A stretch of DNA of 9,937 nt from Nitrososphaerales archaeon TH5896 (GTDB taxonomy: Archaea > Thermoproteota > Nitrososphaeria > Nitrososphaerales > Nitrososphaeraceae). How positions within the stretch are numbered: the first letter of the stretch is position 1; each line of letters begins with the position of its first letter. The stretch covers positions 1 to 9,937 of the forward strand of contig JAATVP010000159.1 in NCBI GenBank assembly GCA_014523625.1. Direction: 5' to 3'. Below are positions 1-6,722 of this stretch, one piece after another. The notes beneath the pieces were generated by a model. It had not been told where the DNA came from. It made no database searches and worked only from the letters and a program-made list of their open reading frames with translations. A program made the translations under genes and the position numbers.

Positions 1-175
1 CCAGTTCCGTTAGTTTATTATTTGCCTCTTGTGAAACCGCCTTCACCCGGTTGGCATCCCATCCAGTCGTAGTGGCTAAGTTGACATCAATCAATTTAGG
101 GTCAATGCCTAAAAAGAGGACTTTTTTCTTTGCCATATTCAACATGTTTTCATCCATTTCGGCAAGTCTTGACAT
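1..175 (-). CDS. Partial CDS (N-terminus), hypothetical protein, runs off the left edge
   Basis: Reading the minus strand from an ATG at 175 gives 58 open codons up to the window edge, starting MSRLAEMDENMLNMAKKK and continuing VLFLGIDPKLIDVNLATTTG. The pattern of a short charged start, a hydrophobic VLFLGI strand and then DP suggests the first beta strand of a small alpha/beta (receiver-like or Rossmann-like) domain, but no catalytic motif is visible in this piece. An upstream in-frame stop lies at 197-199, so the start is close. A TATA-like element sits about 25 bases upstream, which fits a leaderless transcript beginning at this ATG. The plus-strand reading frame over 51-293 is its shadow. 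I do not know the function; the protein-like composition and the promoter make it likely real. Confidence 0.68.
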   Translation of the reverse strand, partial: MSRLAEMDENMLNMAKKKVLFLGIDPKLIDVNLATTTGWDANRVKAVSQEANNKLTEL

Positions 176-195
176 ATGTTCTAAACAGTTTTGGT

Positions 196-204
196 ATTAT
201 TTAT
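196..204 (-). promoter_or_regulatory. Archaeal TATA box for the 175 gene
   Basis: On the minus strand the sequence reads ATAAATAAT, centred about 25 bases before the ATG at 175. That spacing is typical for archaeal promoters driving leaderless mRNAs. Confidence 0.5.
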
Positions 205-336
205 CGCTGACGGCATTTGTACTCCACATAGTGGATATCCTGTCCAATCATTTGTCAGCAATTTGTAGTATTGTTTGCGATAACAATAAATAAACTCATT
301 CTGAACTCATGCTGATTATAATTAAACTAACTAATT

Positions 337-534
337 TCATGTCAAATAAGAAGCAGGCGCGGGTGAACGAACCTTTGAAAGTAATATATGAAGGTACCGC
401 GCCTGCCTGCCTAATTGTGCAGTCTTATCTGACTACTTCATGTTCTTACATAAGTCTTTTGTGTATTCACCTTTCTAATGGTAATATACCGATATCTTGC
501 CTGTCACTTCTTTGCTTTTGATAGTCTGAGTCAT
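337..534 (-). pseudogene. Relic of a small minus-strand gene (unrecognised)
   Basis: From an ATG at 534 the minus strand encodes MTQTIKSKEVTGKISVYYH, then a TAG (475-477), then KGEYTKDLCKNMK, a second TAG (433-435), and SDKTAQLGRQARY onwards to a TGA at 337-339, all in one frame. The Lys/Glu/Tyr-rich composition of the first 35 or so codons looks protein-like, and both stops are single-base changes away from sense codons. A TATA-like element lies 26 bases before the ATG. The family is not recognised. The last part overlaps a strong inverted repeat (353-406), so the original gene may have ended near the second stop. A chance open stretch cannot be excluded; the plus-strand frame across the same DNA (309-521) is less protein-like. 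Confidence 0.35.
353..406. repeat. Long GC-rich inverted repeat (hairpin)
   Basis: GCAGGCGCGG at 353-362 is the exact reverse complement of CCGCGCCTGC at 397-406, separated by a loop of 34 bases. Ten perfect GC-rich pairs stand out in this AT-rich DNA. The repeat could form a stable RNA hairpin on either strand (attenuator or terminator-like) or be a remnant of a mobile-element end. There is no T-run directly after it on either strand. Confidence 0.6.
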
Positions 535-555
535 TGTGTTTTCCCGTCCTCATTG

Positions 556-564
556 TCTTTTAGA
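556..564 (-). promoter_or_regulatory. Possible TATA box for the 534 relic
   Basis: The minus strand reads TCTAAAAGA, centred 26 bases upstream of the ATG at 534. The spacing matches the other promoters in this window, though the sequence itself is a weak TATA match. Confidence 0.35.
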
Positions 565-746
565 CTAAAGTATCTCGATGAAATGCTTTGAGCCTATGAA
601 TCTAATCTTTATCTTGCTCAAGATTATACGCAATGGAAAGTGTATCGCTCTACGTACTATGCTCAAATTTGTAACTCTTTTATTGGATAGTGTAGAGTAT
701 ATGCACGGTTATTAGGATTATTCTGGCTAGATCAACCATGACCCGG

Positions 747-767
747 CGGCAGGCTAGTTACCTGCCG
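747..767 (+). terminator. Short perfect stem-loop followed by a T-rich stretch
   Basis: CGGCAGG (747-753) pairs with CCTGCCG (761-767) around a 7-base loop, followed on the plus strand by tttgtattattctt. This is terminator-like in shape for plus-strand transcription, but no clear plus-strand gene ends just before it. Archaeal termination relies mainly on T-runs, so the role is uncertain. Confidence 0.35.
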
Positions 768-830
768 TTTGTATTATTCTTACTCCTATGCTTCAGTATG
801 TTCAGTGTGTTCAATATTTCGAACCTGTTC

Positions 831-1138
831 CTACCTTCGTGAAGAAATCTTAGCATCAGCCAAGGCCAAATCGCTAACAGCACTCTTTTTCTTATTATGC
901 CAATGAAATTTCAGATAAAAAATATCTCTGTTTATCCGTCCATCTAATGGGATAAGGTCATCTGACAATCAAAGCATATCAATCTGCTAATAGTTTATCC
1001 ACTTCTCGGCCTCTTATTCTTTAGGTTTCATAGTGAACTCGTTATACGAAAATCTAGGTTGTCGTAATCATCTGTCATAAGAAGAGCACGCAGTTTCCGA
1101 TAAATATCCAGAAATTGGATATTAGTAAGCTCACTCAT
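831..1138 (-). pseudogene. Decayed minus-strand gene, unrecognised family
   Basis: An ATG at 1138 opens 36 protein-like codons (MSELTNIQFLDIYRKLRALL, then MTDDYDNLDFRITSSL) before a TGA at 1028-1030. In a second frame the sequence continues as EAEKWINY, stop, QIDML, stop, then a clean 45-codon stretch LSDDLIPLDGRIN... followed by IFYLKFHWHNKKKSAVSD, ending at a TAG at 831-833. One frameshift near 1015-1030 and two in-frame stops separate pieces that together look like one soluble alpha-helical protein of about 100 residues. No catalytic motif is evident and I cannot name the family. No open reading frame on the plus strand competes. The decay makes it a pseudogene; a sequencing error would have to explain three separate lesions. 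Confidence 0.55.
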
Positions 1139-1224
1139 CTCTCAGATGCTTGATCTTGCGAATGATTCAAAAAATATCCTGTTCCTTGGTACAAGTCTAG
1201 TGCAACATTAGCCTACTAATACAT

Positions 1225-1234
1225 GAAAAAGAAA
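1225..1234 (-). terminator. Oligo-T tract after the basic coiled-coil gene
   Basis: About 14 bases past the stop of the minus-strand gene ending at 1248, the minus strand reads TTTCTTTTTC. Archaeal RNA polymerase commonly terminates at such T-rich tracts without a hairpin. Confidence 0.35.
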
Positions 1235-1247
1235 CTGTTCATTGTAA

Positions 1248-1808
1248 CTATCTGGTCCTCCTCCTCCTTTTAGCTTTACCATAAGAAGGTATTTCGCTTT
1301 TTTTAGACCTTAATTTAGAAGTAGTTTTACCTTCTGGGACCTTAATTTTTCTAATCTTCATTGTTGATGCTGATGGTGTCCGCATTCTGCGAATGTCTTT
1401 CTGAATTCGCATCACTTGATAACGCAATTGAACTAGCTGCAATCGAAATTGCTTTATCAACTGCAAGTTGCTTTTTGCTGTCTTCTTCTCCACACGATCT
1501 AAGGATTCTATCGACTTTCTCATTTCATACATCTCAACTTCATTCCTCTTGGCTATCTTCAATAGTTGAGCTAACTTTGCATTTGCTTGTTTCCTTCGAG
1601 TCGTTTTTCGAAGGCGAAGTTTCTGCTGTCTTGATTCTATCTCTGTTTTTGGGAGCTTTTCCTCAGTAGCTGCTGATTTAATGCTTGCCTCAAGTGGTAT
1701 CATTTTTTCTACTGGAGTCATTTCTTGAGTAACAGCATGTCCACCCATCAATTCGGTCGGAACTGGCGCTTCTTCTTTTGTTTCTGAATTGTAATGAATT
1801 TCAGACAT
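1248..1808 (-). CDS. Highly basic coiled-coil protein, hypothetical
   Basis: This intact 186-residue protein has three parts. Residues 1-50 are acidic and Pro/Thr-containing (for example KEEAPVPTEL). Residues 55-145 form a long Lys/Arg/Leu-rich heptad-like helix predicted to make a coiled coil (QLLKIAKRNE, FRLQLVQLRY, QVMRIQKDIR). The tail is extremely basic and ends KAKRRRRTR. There is no membrane segment, no Cys pair and no enzyme motif. The charge pattern suggests binding to nucleic acid or another polyanion, with the helix as a dimerisation element, but this is inference and no family is recognised. The start is the ATG at 1808; a TATA-like minus-strand element lies around 1836-1845, about 32 bases upstream, which allows a very short leader. 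The plus-strand frame at 1361-1669 is its shadow. Confidence 0.75.
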   Translation of the reverse strand: MSEIHYNSETKEEAPVPTELMGGHAVTQEMTPVEKMIPLEASIKSAATEEKLPKTEIESRQQKLRLRKTTRRKQANAKLAQLLKIAKRNEVEMYEMRKSIESLDRVEKKTAKSNLQLIKQFRLQLVQLRYQVMRIQKDIRRMRTPSASTMKIRKIKVPEGKTTSKLRSKKSEIPSYGKAKRRRRTR

Positions 1809-1994
1809 ACCCTGTATTTATCATATGATCTCAAGAGATATAACTTGGATCATTTAAATTGATAATCCTTCAAATGGATCAGTCGTTCCAAGCTTACTCT
1901 TACGCCGGCTTAAACTTGAAGAGGACATTAATTATTGAAAATACCATCCTCTAGTATTACAAGACTATTCCATCTCTAAAGGTTCCAGACCTTA

Positions 1995-2567
1995 TCACCC
2001 ATTTTCGGGGATGATCCTCACATCTTTGGCAAGTTCGAAAGCATTGCCAGAGGGTTCATCATTTATCGTATACAAAAGCCTGTAGTCACCTGGAGGAAAA
2101 GGTTGTGACTGAGATAGCGTAATTACTAGATTTATTTCCTTATTTTGATGATGCGAAACTATGTGAGAAATTGGGAGATCCTCAAATCCCCCGAGGATGT
2201 TTCCCTCAGTGTCAGAAATTACGACGTCAGCAGTAAAATTCATCAAGTATAAAGTTTCATTGTTTGACAAGGTTGGTTCCACAGGTTCATGTGAAAATCC
2301 AACTGGTTCCACATACAGCACTATATCTTCTCCAGGGGAAAAGGTATTGGGTAGATGTTCTTCATACACACCATATCCTCCAATACTGTCTGCCACAACA
2401 AACAAATCCAATGCCGAGGCAAAAGTACCGTTAGTCGACCCAAATGATTGCCCCATCGAATTGTTGCCATTAATGTTGGTCTGTGCATGAGAGATATCAA
2501 AGGTAAAAGAGAAGATTGCAATGGAAGCTGAGATGACAATGAACCCAATTATGAGCTGTTTGTTCAC
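1995..2567 (-). CDS. Secreted protein with N-terminal signal peptide, probable beta-sandwich
   Basis: This intact 190-residue protein begins with a classical Sec signal: MNKQLIIGFI followed by hydrophobic VISASIAIFSFTF and an ISHA-Q cleavage site after about residue 28. The mature part has a Ser/Asn/Gly linker and then a domain of alternating beta strands: GGYGVYEEHLPNTFSPGEDI and VLYVEPVGF around residues 63-91, VVISDTEGNILGGFEDLP near 115-132, and PFPPGDYRLLYTIND near 157-170. Conserved-looking PGE...LYVEPVG and PPGDYRL...D..SG motifs suggest an extracellular immunoglobulin-like fold, possibly binding ligand or partner on the cell surface; I recall similar proteins in Nitrososphaeria and bacteria but cannot name a function. 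The start is a GTG at 2567, supported by the signal peptide directly after it and by a good TATA box 26 bases upstream, indicating a leaderless mRNA. Confidence 0.85.
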   Translation of the reverse strand: MNKQLIIGFIVISASIAIFSFTFDISHAQTNINGNNSMGQSFGSTNGTFASALDLFVVADSIGGYGVYEEHLPNTFSPGEDIVLYVEPVGFSHEPVEPTLSNNETLYLMNFTADVVISDTEGNILGGFEDLPISHIVSHHQNKEINLVITLSQSQPFPPGDYRLLYTINDEPSGNAFELAKDVRIIPENG

Positions 2568-2572
2568 ATCCT

Positions 2573-2797
2573 GTGTTACAAATTACGTCATATAAAAGTC
2601 TCTTGTCCGTAGCCATCTTGTTCTTTCTTATCGGTTCAGTGCTCGTGCCATGGTATTACCAGATGGAACGTAATGATTCAGAATATAGTCGATTAACCAC
2701 TACTGTTACAACAATGCAACGTGACTTTTTATGCACATCCGAAACTGCAAGCAGGATTGGTTTTTTATGCTTACTTCCAACCTTACTGTCTTATTAA
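2573..2797 (+). CDS. Possible small membrane protein, doubtful
   Basis: The 74-codon frame from GTG 2573 has one convincing transmembrane helix near residues 9-28 (SLLSVAILFFLIGSVLVPWY) followed by a polar stretch QMERNDSEYSRLTTTVTTMQ, an arrangement seen in small single-pass proteins. The last 25 or so residues look random, so it could be the front part of a broken gene. Against it: it starts only five bases from the divergent secreted-protein gene, it contains that gene's promoter, and it has no clear promoter of its own because upstream DNA codes for the neighbour. No family is recognised. Confidence 0.28.
   Translation: MLQITSYKSLLSVAILFFLIGSVLVPWYYQMERNDSEYSRLTTTVTTMQRDFLCTSETASRIGFLCLLPTLLSY
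2588..2598 (-). promoter_or_regulatory. TATA box for the secreted-protein gene
   Basis: The minus strand reads CTTTTATATGA centred 26 bases before the GTG at 2567, ideal for leaderless initiation. It falls inside the opposite open frame at 2573-2797. Confidence 0.6.
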
Positions 2798-3311
2798 TTT
2801 CGTCAATTGAGCTGAATATGATAATGTACTTCATACGATGTTCTAAAATTCTAATTAGCTAGGATCTACGCTTGCAAACTATGGCAGCAATCTAAAAGCG
2901 GCTTCATAGTTACAACAACTATTCAAAATAACTAATATTAGTAAAATCATTAATCTGACTCTTATGCCCTCCTCCTCCTCTAGAACATATTGGTCCTAAC
3001 AAAAGAAATGATATTGCCCTCTCGCGTAGTAAATACTAAAGGTGTATTAGAAAATCTGAAATCAGCCAGGTTGTTTTTAACAGAAATTCAATTTACCAAA
3101 ACTTATGATCATGAGTTAGGTTTCTTTACCATATACTTTTCATTAAAATATTCCAAAGTATAGAGTCAAGATTTGTTTGGTTAAGTGTGGTGGTGCTAGT
3201 AGTAACATTAGCATCCAATGAGTCTTAACTAGTTCTATCCTAAATGGATCATGGCAATCGCTAAGTATTATTCATATTTCTTGTGCTCATTTCTTTAAAT
3301 AGAAAAACAAG
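2798..3311. other. Long intergenic region without recognisable genes
   Basis: No frame on either strand shows convincing protein-like sequence. The stretch is AT-rich and includes a 12-base perfect palindrome ACTAATATTAGT (2931-2942) and a pyrimidine run cctcctcctcctct near 2969-2982. No tRNA-like cloverleaf was recognised. Confidence 0.5.
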
Positions 3312-3319
3312 TTAAAATA
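3312..3319 (+). promoter_or_regulatory. TATA box for the HExxH protein gene
   Basis: TTAAAATA is centred about 28 bases before the ATG at 3344, implying a leaderless or nearly leaderless transcript. Confidence 0.5.
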
Positions 3320-3343
3320 CCCACGCAATCATATAGCAAGATT

Positions 3344-3715
3344 ATGTCCGATACTTCTTCATCAGGTGTTGTGCTAGACGAAGAGAGCATGGCAAGAATT
3401 GTACAGAAGATTCTTAATAAAGACACTGAACAAGCGCTATCGGATTTGAGTAACCTTTGCAAAATTTGTCCTCCGGAAATAGTTGTAGGCACTATCAAAG
3501 GAAAAAGGAAAACTGTTCATGCCGTCTATGTTCAAAATGAAAATAGAATTTATGCTATGAATTCGGACGTCTTTTACAATCCGTTTGTTATACTTCACGA
3601 ATTCTATCATCATCTGAGATCCAGAGGAGGTGTACACCGAGGGTCAGAAAGGAATGCTAATTTGTACGCAAAAAGATTCATTGATGCATACTCAAGAGTA
3701 CTGACGAACAAATAA
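3344..3715 (+). CDS. Small HExxH putative zinc metallopeptidase-like protein
   Basis: This intact 123-residue protein carries a zincin signature: VILHEFYHHLR contains H85-E86-F-Y-H89, and E102 in RGSERNANLYAKRF, 13 residues after H89, is a good third metal ligand as in gluzincin-type folds. Two His and one Glu would bind zinc, with E86 as the catalytic base. Upstream of the motif lie a helical N-terminal half, a CxxC pair (C39, C42) and a strand region ending HAVYVQNENRIYAMNS, which resembles the edge strand before the active helix in minimal metalloproteases. There is no signal peptide, so it acts in the cytoplasm. At this size it is a minimal protease domain; the substrate is unknown. The gene is flanked by long non-coding stretches and appears monocistronic. 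Confidence 0.75.
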   Translation: MSDTSSSGVVLDEESMARIVQKILNKDTEQALSDLSNLCKICPPEIVVGTIKGKRKTVHAVYVQNENRIYAMNSDVFYNPFVILHEFYHHLRSRGGVHRGSERNANLYAKRFIDAYSRVLTNK

Positions 3716-3978
3716 GATGAGTTTCCAGATTTAGATAGATGGGATTCAGTCACAGTTAGTAAAAGTCGGATTTGCTGAAATCGTGATAGTTTGGACAAAA
3801 TAGTAAATGAGTATCGTTGATCAGACATGCTTCATGAATAAATAGGCTCTTAGCTCATTACCAATCTCTTATCTCAAAGTCCCAATTAAATACTAGGTAA
3901 TACCCAATCAAAGGCTATCCTCGTCCTATGAGACTAGGAGCGCTTGACTGAATTCCTCGGTGACCAACTTTGAGTGAC

Positions 3979-3989
3979 ATATTTAAACA
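3979..3989 (+). promoter_or_regulatory. TATA box for the NUDIX gene
   Basis: The sequence atatttaaaca is centred about 24 bases upstream of the GTG at 4008. It supports that GTG as a leaderless start; the ATG at 4001 leads to a stop after nine codons in another frame. Confidence 0.55.
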
Positions 3990-4007
3990 TGTTAATAGAA
4001 ATGAAAT

Positions 4008-4559
4008 GTGGGCTTGACTATTTCAGATAACTGGAAAACACTCGAAAATAATCGAATCTATGAGAATCGATGGATAACCCTGTACCAAGACAAAGTTCAA
4101 GTATCAAGTAGTGGAAATACTATAGAATATACGTGGTACAAATCACCCGATGTAGTCGTAATCGTGCCTTTCTTCGATGAGAATACTTTGGTTATGATCA
4201 AACAATTCAGGTATCCTCTGCAAAAGATTCTGCTAGAATTCCCCGCAGGCCACATAAACCATGGAGAGAATGTGCTAACGACTGCAAAGCGGGAATTGTT
4301 AGAGGAAACGGGATACATTGCAAAGATATTAGAACACGTATATAGTTACCACCCTTCAGTAAGCAAATCAAGGCAAGTAGTCCATCTTTTCAAAGCAACC
4401 GACCTAACAAAGGACAAGCCAAGATACGAATCCACAGAGGTAATTACTGACATTGAAACAATACCCGTACGCCGATTGAAGGAATTGATAAAGGACAAGA
4501 AAGTTGAAAATGCTGGCACACTCATAGCCTACCTTATTTGCTGCAATCTAAATGATTAG
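4008..4559 (+). CDS. NUDIX hydrolase, ADP-ribose pyrophosphatase type
   Basis: This 183-residue protein has a complete NUDIX box at residues 81-103: G81 x5 E87 x7 R95-E96-L-x-E99-E100-x-G102-Y103. The Glu residues of the RELLEE core bind the divalent metals that drive hydrolysis of a nucleoside diphosphate linked to another group. It is preceded by LLEFPAGHI, and the EFPAG run with upstream IKQFRYP (residues 64-70) is characteristic of ADP-ribose pyrophosphatases, which split ADP-ribose to AMP and ribose 5-phosphate. The segment YSYHPSVSKSRQVVHLF after the box corresponds to the substrate-side loop, here with HPSVSKS rather than the usual PSPG-type run, so the exact substrate may differ. It is cytoplasmic, of usual family length, and stands alone with its own promoter. 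Start chosen: GTG 4008; TTG 4014 is the alternative. Confidence 0.92.
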   Translation: MGLTISDNWKTLENNRIYENRWITLYQDKVQVSSSGNTIEYTWYKSPDVVVIVPFFDENTLVMIKQFRYPLQKILLEFPAGHINHGENVLTTAKRELLEETGYIAKILEHVYSYHPSVSKSRQVVHLFKATDLTKDKPRYESTEVITDIETIPVRRLKELIKDKKVENAGTLIAYLICCNLND

Positions 4560-4636
4560 ATACTCAAGTCGCTAACAATACGATGAGTACTACTACAGGA
4601 TCTAAAATGTCCTATTCTTAAAAGTGAGGAGCGTGA

Positions 4637-4650
4637 TTCTGAAATCAGAA
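4637..4650. repeat. Small inverted repeat upstream of the integrase
   Basis: TTCTGA at 4637-4642 is mirrored by TCAGAA at 4645-4650. With only two bases between the arms it is more likely a dyad protein-binding site than an RNA hairpin. It lies in the 268-base gap before the recombinase gene and could be an operator or a recombinase arm site, but a chance occurrence is possible. Confidence 0.3.
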
Positions 4651-4827
4651 AATGCAGTTTATTCGATGCACCTGTTCACGTATCCCAGAACTGGTGGTAA
4701 TATGTGCTTAAAATATCAGGGTAAAGTGGAATTAACTGCAAGGGGGGAGCTGGTTGATATGCATTTATTCGCTAGGATATACTGTCTTTTTTAACTAGTT
4801 TCACGCTCAGAAATATGTCAATCAAAG

Positions 4828-6069
4828 ATGAGTAACAAGTACGAACCACAGCAAATCTATGATGCAGATGCTGCTATTCCTTCCCCTTTTACGAAGCAGG
4901 TCTATCGTCTTGCGTTTCGCAGATTTCTCCGATACCTGGACATGGAAGGAAATCAAGCCGACCTATTACAACAGAATCGCAAAATCATTGAATCTCAGAT
5001 CATTGGCTATATTCATTTCTTATCGGAAACAAAACATTACAACCGTTACTCTCTTGGAACCCCCTTGGCTTCAATCTTCCACTTTTACGAGATGAATGAT
5101 ATTTTGCTAAACAAGCGCAAGATAACCCGGTTTATCCCGGCAGATGATTCCACTATGAACTCAGAACATGCCGCAACGGATGGAGATCGAGCTTACACTC
5201 ATGAAGAAATTGGTCATATAATACAACACTCCGGTGATAGAGGTAAGGTCCTAGTCCTGCTCATGACATCAACGGGGATGAGGATGGGAGCCATAGCAGG
5301 CCTCCTAATAGGACATCTCACGAAGATTCCCCAATATTCCCTATACAAGATCCTGGTATACGCAGCGTCTCGCAAGGGTAGATGCTATACCTTCTGCACT
5401 CCTGAATGTGCTGCAGCTATAGATTCATACCTCGCGTATCGTAAACGGTTCGGAGATCCACTAAGACCAACAGATCCCCTGATTAGAGAGCAGTTCGATA
5501 TAACAGATAAGTTTGCAGGCCAATATCCCAAACCACTAAGACATAGAACGATAGAGTTTACCATAAGCACCATATTAGAGAGATCTGGAGTAAAGACAGA
5601 TGAGGTAGCTCGCAGCCATGGCTTTCGTAAGTTTGCCATCACTCAGATGATTAAATCAAAAATAGATTATGGTACTAGAGAATATCTGGTAGGCCACAGA
5701 GTTAGTAGAGGGCTGGATGTTAACTATGACAGAACGACTGAAGAGGATAGACTCGCTGAGTACATCAAGGCTATTCCATTGCTGACAATTGACCCCAACG
5801 TAACTTTACGTGAGAAGGTGAAAGAGTTAGAAAGCGAACACTTGAAAACTATGGACGAATATCACGATGAATGGTTAAACAAACTGAAACAGGAGTATTC
5901 CCTAATTCCAGTATCGGAATGGAATGCTTTAAAAAACGAAATCAATCAAATCAAAGAATTACTGCCAAACGATTTTGACCAATTTATGAAATACAGAGCT
6001 CAGAATAAAAATATTGGACTTAAAGTCAAATACGTAAGTGCAATTCCTGATCCTGAGAAAAAAAATTAG
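4828..6069 (+). CDS. Tyrosine recombinase / integrase, full length
   Basis: This 413-residue protein has the layout of a site-specific tyrosine recombinase. Residues 17-105 form the helical core-binding (SAM-like) domain that clamps DNA. Residues 120-315 form the catalytic domain with all expected residues: R152 in STGMRMGA, a beta-hairpin Lys (probably K183 in SRKGRCYTF), H264-G-F-R267, H290 in GHR and the nucleophile Y300 in NYDRT. Directly after the hairpin is a CYTFCTPEC motif (C187, C190, C194), shared with the broken paralogue at 8030-8906 and likely typical of this archaeal subgroup. Residues 325-413 are a charged, probably coiled-coil tail (LREKVKELESEHLKTMDEYH) beyond the catalytic core. 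It integrates, excises or inverts element DNA. The promoter is not obvious; a TATA-like cttaaaatat near 4709-4718 would give a leader of roughly 90 bases. Start at ATG 4828; the ATG at 4814 is out of frame and stops at once. Confidence 0.93.
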   Translation: MSNKYEPQQIYDADAAIPSPFTKQVYRLAFRRFLRYLDMEGNQADLLQQNRKIIESQIIGYIHFLSETKHYNRYSLGTPLASIFHFYEMNDILLNKRKITRFIPADDSTMNSEHAATDGDRAYTHEEIGHIIQHSGDRGKVLVLLMTSTGMRMGAIAGLLIGHLTKIPQYSLYKILVYAASRKGRCYTFCTPECAAAIDSYLAYRKRFGDPLRPTDPLIREQFDITDKFAGQYPKPLRHRTIEFTISTILERSGVKTDEVARSHGFRKFAITQMIKSKIDYGTREYLVGHRVSRGLDVNYDRTTEEDRLAEYIKAIPLLTIDPNVTLREKVKELESEHLKTMDEYHDEWLNKLKQEYSLIPVSEWNALKNEINQIKELLPNDFDQFMKYRAQNKNIGLKVKYVSAIPDPEKKN

Positions 6070-6072
6070 AAA

Positions 6073-6377
6073 TTAATTTCTAGCTGTTCGCGTCTTCCTC
6101 TGGCTCTTCTGATGTTGGTGCTGATCAGGCTGAGGCTCAAGGTTATCAGAATCATATCTGCAAAATTGTGGTCAATTGCGATTGAGCAATCATCGTCATG
6201 TTCTTCTTAGGGGGGAACGCATTGACTGAGGCTACTACTCTTGTAAAGAAGCCCGTAAACAGAATAATCATCTGCGATACTTGTGCAATATGAATATGGT
6301 TCAATTCTGGTAGAGTCAGACCTTGAGTAGTTTTTTAGCGTTAGCGTTAGCAAAAACAAGCTGTAGTGGCAGAACAT
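6073..6377 (-). pseudogene. Possible minus-strand coding relic, weak
   Basis: From ATG 6377 the minus strand has 56 open codons ending at TAA 6207-6209 (for example RIEPYSYCTSIADDYSVYG, then LLYKSSSLSQCVPP), stopping just after a run of six C. In another frame a C-terminal-like stretch YDSDNLEPQPDQHQHQKSQ ends at a TAA at 6073-6075, four bases from the convergent integrase stop. The composition is suggestive but not compelling, and the two parts need at least one frameshift to join. No family is recognised. Otherwise this 460-base gap shows a gttagc triplet run (tagcgttagcgttagc, 6335-6350) and no other gene. Confidence 0.2.
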
Positions 6378-6466
6378 TGCTATAATGAAGCAGGCGTTCT
6401 ACTGCGACATTGAATCACTTATCACGCATTCCTGATGAGAATTCATGTTATACTAGTACAAATGGA

Positions 6467-6502
6467 AACTATACATATACACAACTATACATAACTATAC
6501 AC
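6467..6502 (+). repeat. Three direct repeats AACTATACAt/c upstream of the PrimPol operon
   Basis: The 10-base unit AACTATACA(T/C) occurs at 6467-6476, 6483-6492 and 6493-6502, the last two abutting and the first two separated by ATACAC, itself a partial copy. The array ends 6 bases before the TATA box of the small zinc-protein/PrimPol genes. It could be an operator for an element-encoded regulator or iterons of a replication origin; both are inference. Confidence 0.6.
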
Positions 6503-6507
6503 TGTTC

Positions 6508-6517
6508 GTATATATAG
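6508..6517 (+). promoter_or_regulatory. TATA box of the relic PrimPol operon
   Basis: GTATATATAG is a near-perfect archaeal TATA box, centred 27 bases before the TTG at 6539, marking a likely transcription start exactly where the first small reading frame opens. Confidence 0.6.
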
Positions 6518-6538
6518 TAGTAACAGATTTAAGTTGAT

Positions 6539-6721
6539 TTGCTTTTATTAGGTATAAGTAATTTGTTTTGGCAAACAGTAATTCCCGAACAAAAGGCACT
6601 CCAAATAATTTTCTCCCGATGCGACACTTGGCCTTCGACTGCAGCGTTGAAACGCCAATTTGTGCAGTGCCCACAGTGTAAAAATACAATAACTATTCGT
6701 CCAAGGAGAAAGAAGCTCTAA
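6539..6721 (+). CDS. Small zinc-ribbon-like protein, possibly damaged at its N-terminus
   Basis: The 60-codon frame ends with a convincing metal-binding and basic tail: C28 in SRCDTWPSTAALKRQF, then C44-P-Q-C47-KNTITIRPRRKKL. CPxCK followed by a basic strand is typical of zinc ribbons in nucleic-acid-binding proteins of archaeal mobile elements. Only three Cys are seen, one short of a classic four-ligand ribbon, and the first 20 residues look less protein-like, so the gene may have lost part of its N-terminus through a frameshift. The TTG start at 6539 coincides with the position predicted from the TATA box. The stop is one base before the ATG of the next gene, so the two were co-transcribed. 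Likely a DNA-binding accessory or regulatory protein. The minus-strand frame over 6495-6689 is its shadow. Confidence 0.5.
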   Translation: MLLLGISNLFWQTVIPEQKALQIIFSRCDTWPSTAALKRQFVQCPQCKNTITIRPRRKKL

Positions 6722-6722
6722 G

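Noticed and set aside
51..521. Two plus-strand open frames (51-293 and 309-521)
   Set aside because: They lie opposite better protein-like minus-strand sequence (the partial gene at 1-175 and the 534 relic), have Cys/Leu/Ser-rich random composition and no promoter.
571..690. Plus-strand stretch reading AYESNLYLAQDYTQWKVYRS
   Set aside because: Thirty-odd open codons with tyrosines look mildly protein-like, but there is no start, promoter or continuation, so chance is more likely.
2931..2942. Perfect palindrome ACTAATATTAGT
   Set aside because: AT-only apart from one C and one G, isolated and not near a gene start; likely chance in AT-rich DNA.
3905..3960. Possible tRNA or hairpin around tcctatgagactagga
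   Set aside because: Only five pairs form and no cloverleaf, anticodon arm or T-loop motif could be assembled.
6335..6350. Short tandem gttagc repeat as a CRISPR or origin element
   Set aside because: Only two to three six-base units with no spacers; too short to support a call.
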